From the NCBI GenBank assembly GCA_963971285.1, contig OZ020244.1, positions 23,622,001 to 23,686,000 on the forward strand: a stretch of DNA of 64,000 nucleotides. Reading direction: 5' to 3'. This document shows positions 11,701-20,700 of this stretch, one piece after another; position 1 is the stretch's first letter, and every line of letters begins with the position of its first letter. A program made the translations under genes and the position numbers. Source of the stretch: Astropecten irregularis (taxonomy: Eukaryota > Echinodermata > Asteroidea > Paxillosida > Astropectinidae). The notes under the pieces were generated by a model. The model had not been told where the DNA came from and made no database searches. It saw only the letters and a list, made by a program, of their open reading frames with translations.

Positions 11701-14700
11701 AGCAAAAAAACAACAACCGCCAACTACAACAACAAACAAACAAACACGACACTCAATAAAGAATACCGAAAGTCTGGGAAAAGTCCATTTTGCTGCCATA
11801 AATAGAATGAGCCCGAGTTGAAACTACACCCGTATGTGTAGCGAATGCGGGCTGCCAACTTGAGGGAAGCTTTGCAAATCGCAGTCATGGTGCCATGATT
11901 GATATTAAACTTAACTGCAATGACAGCAAAATGGACTTTTCCAGACAATAAATAATTGGAGATGCATGAATTATGGATTTCATTGAAGTTGGGACATGCC
12001 CAGGGAAGATGTTGAATGCAAAAAAAACTTAAAAACTTACAATTTGTTTCCATAATTTGTTTTTAGAATATTTTTTAGAATATCGTCTATTTTTGTAGTC
12101 ACACTGTGGGCATACATGCATCGGCCTACCAGTGGTCATGGACACTGGCAGTATAAATTTGGGGTAGGGAAGGGGGTGAAATGAGGCCAGGGTCATCAGG
12201 TACATCATGGAGGAAGCAAGGTCTCATGGTTAAATAGAGGATGTAATGTTCTATAACATTATAAGACTTCCTATACATACTTAATAGCTTCTCTCGTGTG
12301 GAGCTCCCCTTCCTTCCAACGCTGGCCAGCTGCCTCACTCCGAAGAACAACCAGGTTGTAGTGATTGTTGTCATCTGTTGACCACTCTGCCGTCCCGTAC
12401 AGCAGTATGTCCGGCTGGTCGCACATCAATTCCATCAGGTTGTCCACCAGCTTGTCGGCATCGGCCTCCAACTGCGGTGGCCGCTCGCACTTCCTCCCTA
12501 GGAAGCCGACGAAGCAGAGCTGTTTGGAGGAGGACTTCAATCCTACCTCTTTGGTTGTCATCTCTTCGGCGGGGGCCATGAGGCTGGAGGCGGTGCCCTC
12601 GTGGCCATGCGGGAACTGCGTCATGCAGAGCCTGCCGTCTGGCAGGTGTCTGGTCCAGCCTTTAGCGTTGACGTACCCCTCCGTGAAGCCTCGCCGCCCT
12701 TCCAAGAAGTCAACGCATTCTCTCCTGAAGAATCCCAGCATTTCCCCCAAGTGGGCAGCGTCTTCTGAATACGCTTTAACGCGAGGAGAGAACTCCATGA
12801 CTTTTAGTTTCACACGATACGAGTGAGCTCCTAGTTCACAACAAAAATGATGTCAGTACACTGTACTCACACCATGAACACGTAATGATACTGGGACATA
12901 CACATGCACTGTCAACATGGGAAGTACACTGTATTATGAACACGTGTTCTTCTATTAGTATTGTCGTGTACGGTGGCCTTGGGTGACTATTCCTTATGTG
13001 TGAAGGGGGGGGGGGGGGGTCATTTCAATCGTATTTCGACTTCATGTAGTATTAGGCCTCCTCGTCAACTATGTTCATCTATTCTCATTCACTGTTCTGT
13101 ACAATTTGTGTATTTTCAGGTTATGAATGGGTACTTTGTGCACTATTTCTCACCGGAGGGACTCGTGCCGGCTCGTAAGAATGTCGTCTTCGTCATCGAC
13201 GTGAGCGGCTCCATGTACGGCTTGAAGATATCACAGACCCAGGAGGCAATGCGAACTATATTACGGGACATTCGGGAGGGAGATAAGTAAGAGAGTCCAC
13301 AGTATTAATTGTACTTCCATTTCCCATTTCGCATTGGCATTGTTTTTAGTTCCTTTCACATTTTCATTTCTGTGTCAATATTGTTGTTCATTTTCGTTTT
13401 TGCCTCTATCCATGCCCACGTCTACTTCGATATATTCATATCTTGCACTGACTGTCCATCTACCTTTTCATTCTACAATGTATTTACATTCCCATCCCAT
13501 CCAACCTATACCACCTCCCTCCCTCCACACCCTTTTTGTGCCCTCGTTGACTTCACTTTGTTTGCCTCGGAGCCCGTTTCCTTCATTTAGATTTATGAAC
13601 GAATTACAACACAAAGATGATTGACTTTTAAGGACACCACCAACTTATAAGGCTGGGTAACTCAGTTGGTAAGAGTGCCGGCACGGTATTCCGGAGGTGG
13701 CTGGTTCGAATCACGCTCCAGTCAATTACTTTTCAAATGACTTGAAATTAAGTCAGTTTACCTTGTGGTTATTTGATCATTAGATTTGTTTAGATGACAA
13801 TGATCCTAGAGTTATCCTTGGCTCGATGAAGTGTGATATGTATAGACCTTTCTTTTGTTTACAAACATTGATATGCCGGCTGGCAATACTTGGCATGGGC
13901 GGCCAAATGTTGCAAATCATTTCATCTTCTTTGACAGACGGCGTGACCAAATGCAACATAATTTACAAACTTTCCATAGCTGTACAAATACAGACCATCA
14001 TTGCTTGACGTGTTTTGTAATCATTACATTCAGCAATATCTTGCAACATTTATGAAACGTTGTTTACAAATTGTGGTTATTTTTATGCCCGGTGTGGCGG
14101 TCTCAGCTGACTCCCCGTCTCAGCTGTCTCCCCTGACGTAGGGGGACAGTTCAGTCCGACATGTGCACGGTCTCCTTGGTCTCCCTTTGTTGAGATGTTC
14201 CCCCATGACTACGGTAACTATCGCACGGTACCGTGCCTCATATAGCGAGAGATTAGTTGATGTTATTAATTCAATAATTACATGTACTTTAATGAAGTAT
14301 TCTTTTGGATACGTAGAGTGAGCATTCTCTGGCGAATATTCGTCAATTTATATAAGGGTCTAAAGGTCCAATTTAAGGCAAATAGCACTTCGTCCTACAT
14401 CCTATGATGGGTTTATGTCTACCCAAGTCCTGTTACTCCATCTGTCAACCTTCAACCTTTTGACCTCGAACTCTTAAACCAAACCAACACCTCTCCCCCA
14501 ATTTCTTTCCCCATCCCTGTATTCTCTCCCCTTCTTTCTGTTTCTTCTCTTAGTCACCCCTCCCCTTTCCTTGACCTCCATGTCTTAACGTTAAATTCCC
14601 TGGTTCAGCTAGTGTTTTTGTAGCGTGTCCATTCCTTTCCTGTAGTATTTTGTAATAAATCACAGAAGCAATGCGTGGCCTTCAAAAGAAGGAAAAAACC

Positions 14701-17700
14701 TGTCGTGTTGTGAAGCATGGAATGCACAGCTCGACCACAGCTCAGTACGCCACTGAAACGGACGACTTTACCGTTGTTGTGCGCAGAGATAGCATGACGT
14801 ATTGGTACTATATTTAGTAAGGGAGACAGCTGAGACGGGGAGTTAGCTGAGACCGCCACACCGGCTTTGATGGCTCTCCATAGTTTCCGCCATCTTGGTT
14901 GACAAAAGCTCGGACTGTGACGTTGCAAAAGAAAGTTTTATAGCTTCATTATTTGGTTTCATGTTGGATTGCAGATTGAACATAGTGACCTTTGAGAGTT
15001 ATGTTGACGTTTGGCTGAGCGGGAACTTGGCCGACCGGACCGATGAGTCCATTGAAGATGCGATTGGATTCGTGGATGAACTATATGCGGGGGGTGGTAA
15101 GACGTGAATCCTTCTTGGTATTGGGAAACGGGTTACTGTATGACAGTAAATCTGAAAGTATCCGTGCTTCGCTTTATACACCTGGATCGGACCTAAGGGA
15201 GACAAGGTTTGCTATAAATTCCACCTTTAAGGGAGACACCGAACATTAAGGAGACATTTTGGTGTCTCCGTTAATGTTTTAGGTACCTTTTATAGAAAAC
15301 ATTTTTACTGTCAAAATCTTTATAGAAAATAGAGAATGCTCTCAACTGGAACATATATCAATTTCAAGTTCATTGGTTTGGAGGATGTTTAGAAATAGGT
15401 AAGTAATGTTTAGTGCACAACCCCATGAGAATGTCTCCCTAAGGTCCCATTTAGGATAAATCATATATATGAATATTACTACTTTTTCCGTAACAGGGCG
15501 ACATTTCCACAGGCTTGTGCACACAACTTTATACTTACCCATTTCTAAACATCGTCCAAACCGATGAACTTAAAATTGACATATGTTCATACTGAGACCA
15601 TTCTCTGTCTTATATAAATGTCGCCCTAAGTACCATGGTCGCCAAAACCTTCGCTGACATACGAAAACAGGTCTCCCTATCGTAACTTACTATCAATCAC
15701 ATAAGACTTATGATGTACTGCAGCCCGACCTAGGATATGCCCCAATACGATGGGTTATTCTTCATAACTCGAGCTACGACTCGAAATTGACTTCGTGCAA
15801 GTTCGTGAAATCGACTTCGTGAAATTGACTTCGTGAAATCGACCCCAGGGGATCGTGTAATAAATTTGGTCAACGTGCCATTAAAGATTGGCTTCAAACT
15901 GCCTCACCTTTTTTCAGTTCTCAGTACTAAAACTTTGCGGCTCGATTGATATGTTCTCCTTCCCACTAGGTACCAATCTGCACGGTGGCATCATGGCAGG
16001 CGTGGAGCTCCTGAAGGCAGAGGCTTTGGTAGACATACAGAGTGAACGAGATGCTTTATCCATGATCATTATGCTGACAGATGGCCTACCGTCTTCTGGC
16101 GTCACAAGTCTCAATCAAGTCAGTTTGTACGGAGCTCTACGAGTGCCATTCCACTTATCCAGATGACCACATAATTTATCTCGCCAACTTCGACTTTTGA
16201 AGTGGTAAAAGTTGTCGTCTCAATACTTATCGCAACAAGATAACTTTTAGTGAAAACGAGAAGTCGACTTATCCTGATCAATTATCTTGTCAAGTCAACG
16301 AAGTGCATCTAAAAAGTTGTCTGATAATAAGCCTCAGTTTTAGTAAGTCATCTTTACAAGGTAAACTATCAGGACAAGTCGACTTCCTTCTTTCAGTAAG
16401 TCGTTTTATCAGGATATGTTGACTTCTTAATTTTCACTAAGTCATCCTGTACGAGTAAAGTATCTCGATAAGTTGACTTTTAGGGCTTAATATAAAGTCG
16501 GCTTGGCGAGATAAATTATGTGGTTATCTGGATAAGTGGAATGGCACTCGGGGAGCTCCGTAAGTTTGTAATGTGTTGCAGTCGTATTTTTAATGCATGG
16601 ATCTAAAACCTGACCATTGGTCCTCGATTGGTACAATCCATGCTGTGCAAATGTGTAGTGCCTCACCCAACATGAAACAAGCACGCTTCCTGTTTGTGAC
16701 ACTCAACTACAAAAATGTTCTAGGATTGCTTTTTAAAGTGTGACAATTGCTTTTCTGTATAAACGTTGGCTCATCTTGCAGCCAAGGAAAGGAAAACAGT
16801 TTGTGGTTAAGTTTTGGAAACTGACAACATGTTCCAGGCTTCTAGCTGACGTATTCAAATTTGTTTTATTATGCTCTGTCATACTGCAGATACGTGACAA
16901 CGTAATGGAGGCCATAGACGGTCAGTTCTCCCTGTTCTGCCTCGGATTCGGTCAGAATCTTGACTACAATTTTCTGGACAATTTAGCCACGGAGAACCAA
17001 GGCGTGGCCCGTAAGATCTACGAGGACAGCAGTGCATCCGTGCAGCTCAAAGGCTTCTACGACGAGGTGGCCACACCACTCCTATTCAACGTCAATATCG
17101 AGTACAATAACATCAACGCGCTCTCCACGACTCAGACCAACTTCCTCAGCTACTTCGAGGGGACGGAGATCGTCGTGGCCGGCCAGCTCCCAGAGAACTC
17201 GCTGATTGGGAGCGATGTCACGGAATTGGTAGCCACGGTGTTTGCTAACTCCATGGATCAAACGATAGAGTTGGAAACGGCAACAAATATACAGGTATAG
17301 GCCTAATCACCTATAAGACGCATTCCAGTGTTGAATTAAAATTACCTGTACTGGAGAATATGCATCGCCACATCCAGTGGCTTCGACGTGGTGGAAAAAT
17401 AATATGGGCAAGCTGATAACATTGTTTCCCAACAAAGCAAAATATTTATACCAAGATCGTGAAATTAAACTTTTTAAATTTTGCCTTTTGATGAAGAAAG
17501 GCCACACAATGACAACAAAAATGGGTGCCTGTGCAAATAAGATTGGAATCATTTTCATATTTAAAGGGAGCATATAGGATTTGCAAAGATGTGTGTTTGG
17601 GCTAAATTTGGTACTTAAGACAGAAGTGAAGGTCTTAAACTTCCTTACAGACGTTGTTTTATGTACATTTTTACGCTTGATAGCAACATTACGGCCGAAA

Positions 17701-20700
17701 TAATCTTGCCCCTTTCCTCCGAATCCTTCAGGGTTACACCACGCTTTCAAAATTCTAAAAAAGACCAAGATTTCCCATGGTGACTGTTTGCACTGTTTAC
17801 GAAGTCACTGTTCAGTCATTTTTCTGTCTCAAACTCAATAATTTCTTTTGGAGGCCTTGCAATGATCCTGTACGCTACCTTTAACAATGAATTACATCTG
17901 TTGTGCCATTCGCAGCGTGTTGTGACTTTGATACGACTTTTGCATGAGAAGGTTATGTAAGAAGATTCTCAGCAATGAATATAGCAATCTGAGTACCATA
18001 CTAGAGCTGACTTGCATAGGCCTACATAATGTCTTATCTGAAAGAAATTCGTTTTTGTTGTAACCTCGGATCTGTAGACACCGACCTCAGCCGTCCTGAG
18101 CCGCCATGCCGTGGATGATTTCTGCCAGCGACTGTGGGCCTATCTGACCATCAAGTCCCTCCTCAAGTCGGCCAAGATATCCAGAAACAGACAGGAGAAA
18201 GACGAACTTAAAGCCAGAGCTCTGCAGCTTTCGATGACGGTAAGGGATCAGTTTACTATGATCCGTATAGACCTGGGTCGATTTCACCAAACTCATCGTA
18301 ACTTAAAATCAATCGTAAGACTTGTGATACGGTATCGAAACCCTATTTAGGATAATAGGATACGATGGGTTATCCTTCGCAACTCGACTTGCGATCGATC
18401 GCAGGCCTTCGTGAAATCGACCCCAGCACTGGACGTATACAGCAACAACTTTTGAATAATGGTAAACGATCTTTTATCTGTAGGCGTATACAATTAGTAA
18501 TAAACTGCTCATCAACCAAAACAATGACCTGAAATTTATTAAATGTTTGGAGTTAGGAGGACCTGACGTTTCGATCTTACTATCCGGCTAGGACCGGAAC
18601 GTGCCATGCCCTCCTAACTCCAAGCAAATAGCTCAAAACCTGGTTGAGTCGGCACTTAGTATTCATTGATTTTAAGGGTCCAAAAGAAACTATTCACAAG
18701 CTTGAGTGGGATTCGAGCCCCTGCTTACAGTAGACCGAAGCTTGGCTAGTGGGCAAATCTTACCCGATGAATAAAGCTGCCTTGCTATATAAATTATGCG
18801 TCCTCCAACGAGTCAGACTTTATTTCTCGGTCAAATCAACTGCCACAGTATCATTTCGTCACGCCGTTGACGTCCCTGCTGGTTGTTCGGCCGGACGAGG
18901 GCGAGAACAGCGTCTCTGAACCCGTGGAGCAGACCGACAACGATGTCCCGGAAGCCGAGGACCCCGACTCTGATCAGCAAGCTCCAAATGGTGAGTCCCA
19001 GTTCGTCAGAGAGCCAATTTTGTCCTAGATCGAGAATGGGGTTTACTTTTCAAATACTAGGTAGCAGATTATATTGTTGCTTACTATAAAATCGTGTAGT
19101 ATAAATTACTAGTTGTGTCAAGTTGTTGTAGTCTTGTTGCCTGAAAGGTATAGGCCTTTACGAAGTAAGACTTGAGGCTAGGCTTGGGATTTATTTTGCT
19201 ATTGCAATTTTGTGTCCTAAATGAAATGAAGGGCTTGAGATACATGGTGAAGATGGAGCCTTTCTTCTGCTTCATCATGTAGGCCAATCCCTTCATTTCG
19301 TCTTGTGGGCCTCAAATGGCGGCAATTAAGTACTGAGCCTAGCCTCAAGCCAGGTTTCGTAAAGGCCCTACGATCGAGTGTATTTCTAAATTACTGTTAG
19401 TCATTTAGGAATAATCATAACGTTTCTTTTATACCAGGTCGGCATCCAGCTATGCATTCTGGGACTGCCACAGGTGGGAGTGGGGGTAGATTCTTAAGTA
19501 CGGGCAGGGGAGGAGGCGGAGGAGGAGCGGGTGGTGGTGGTGGATTCGGTAAGAAAAAGGACACTTCATCACATCTTGTTATAGCCTGCTGGGGCGCTCT
19601 TACACCGCCATCTTTGGGGGTCGACACACATACCATTTCGTTTCCCCAAAATATTCTCAAAATATCACAATAATGCACTACATTATTATGGTGTATGTTG
19701 AGTCACCCTCCTGAAGACGAACAGAATACACTGTTCGGAACGTCGAGAATTAAACCATCGGTTCTTATCAGAAACAACACACTCACAGAAGAGATTAGGC
19801 GTACTGTACATGGTGTCAGCCCTAATCTACATTATCTACGTTATGGTCATTTATTTGAATTGATGTTTGTACTTCGTTGTTTTCTGACTTGCCCCCTTCC
19901 TAAAGTTCACGTGCGATACATGTCCTCCTAGACGAATGATAAGGCTTATTGATGTGCAGTATGCATTAAGAGCCAATCACAATGCACATCATTTCCGGAA
20001 CCATTGCACATCTGGAAAGGGTCGACCGATTCCACGCATTGTGATTGGCCAACCCATACACGGGTTTACACTTCGGCCGCCTTCTTAGATTTTGATCGCA
20101 ACTTCAAAACGAGGCACTTCCACGCATGCGCACTTTTCGAAGTGTAAACCCGTGTATTGCAAACGCTTGGTAGCGCGCACTTTTTGAAATCACCCATATT
20201 CCATTGTGTATGTATGGGTGAAGGATCAATACTGATTCTCCCTAATTATGTAAAATCACACCATCACTGCCAATTTGTTATATCAACAAGTGAATTTGAC
20301 AAAATAGTTGAAGTCGTTTTTCATTGATTCTATTACCAGCCGACAGTGATCCACATTTCGTGGTCCACGTCCCATCCAGTAACGTCAGCGTGTGCTTTGA
20401 TATTCTTGGTGAAGCGGGACAGCTTTTTAATCTCCTAACGGACGCGAAATTAGGTAGGTGTGGAGCTGTAGGTATTCTTGTTTTAAATCTCATAAAGCAG
20501 AACAACTCGCCTGAGGTTATTTTCCCTTTTTACTCGTTTCAAAATTAATATGGAAAGCCATTGACAGACGGAATTGTTGAATTCAATGACATTTATTTTC
20601 ACAATGTGGAGCAACATCCTTAATGCCGAGGCTTGTGTCGGATGTGCCGTAACTTACAAAACAAGACAGGATAAGACAAAATACTACTCAAGTTAAATAT

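Noticed and set aside
11724-12053. 109-codon minus ORF between the two nested-gene exons, considered as isoform B's own terminal exon
   Set aside because: It has no NLSPKYY-like start, no fitting acceptor phase and an atypical composition.
12365-12826. 153-codon plus-strand ORF
   Set aside because: Shadow of the minus-strand paralogous exon, which has the homologous partner, matching donor and matching motifs; the plus frame has none.
13655-13730. tRNA-like sequence with pairing acceptor ends and box A/B motifs
   Set aside because: The anticodon arm is not canonical, and the same sequence with a common tail is repeated at 8715-8870, 9993-10085 and 29895-30025; it is a tRNA-derived SINE.
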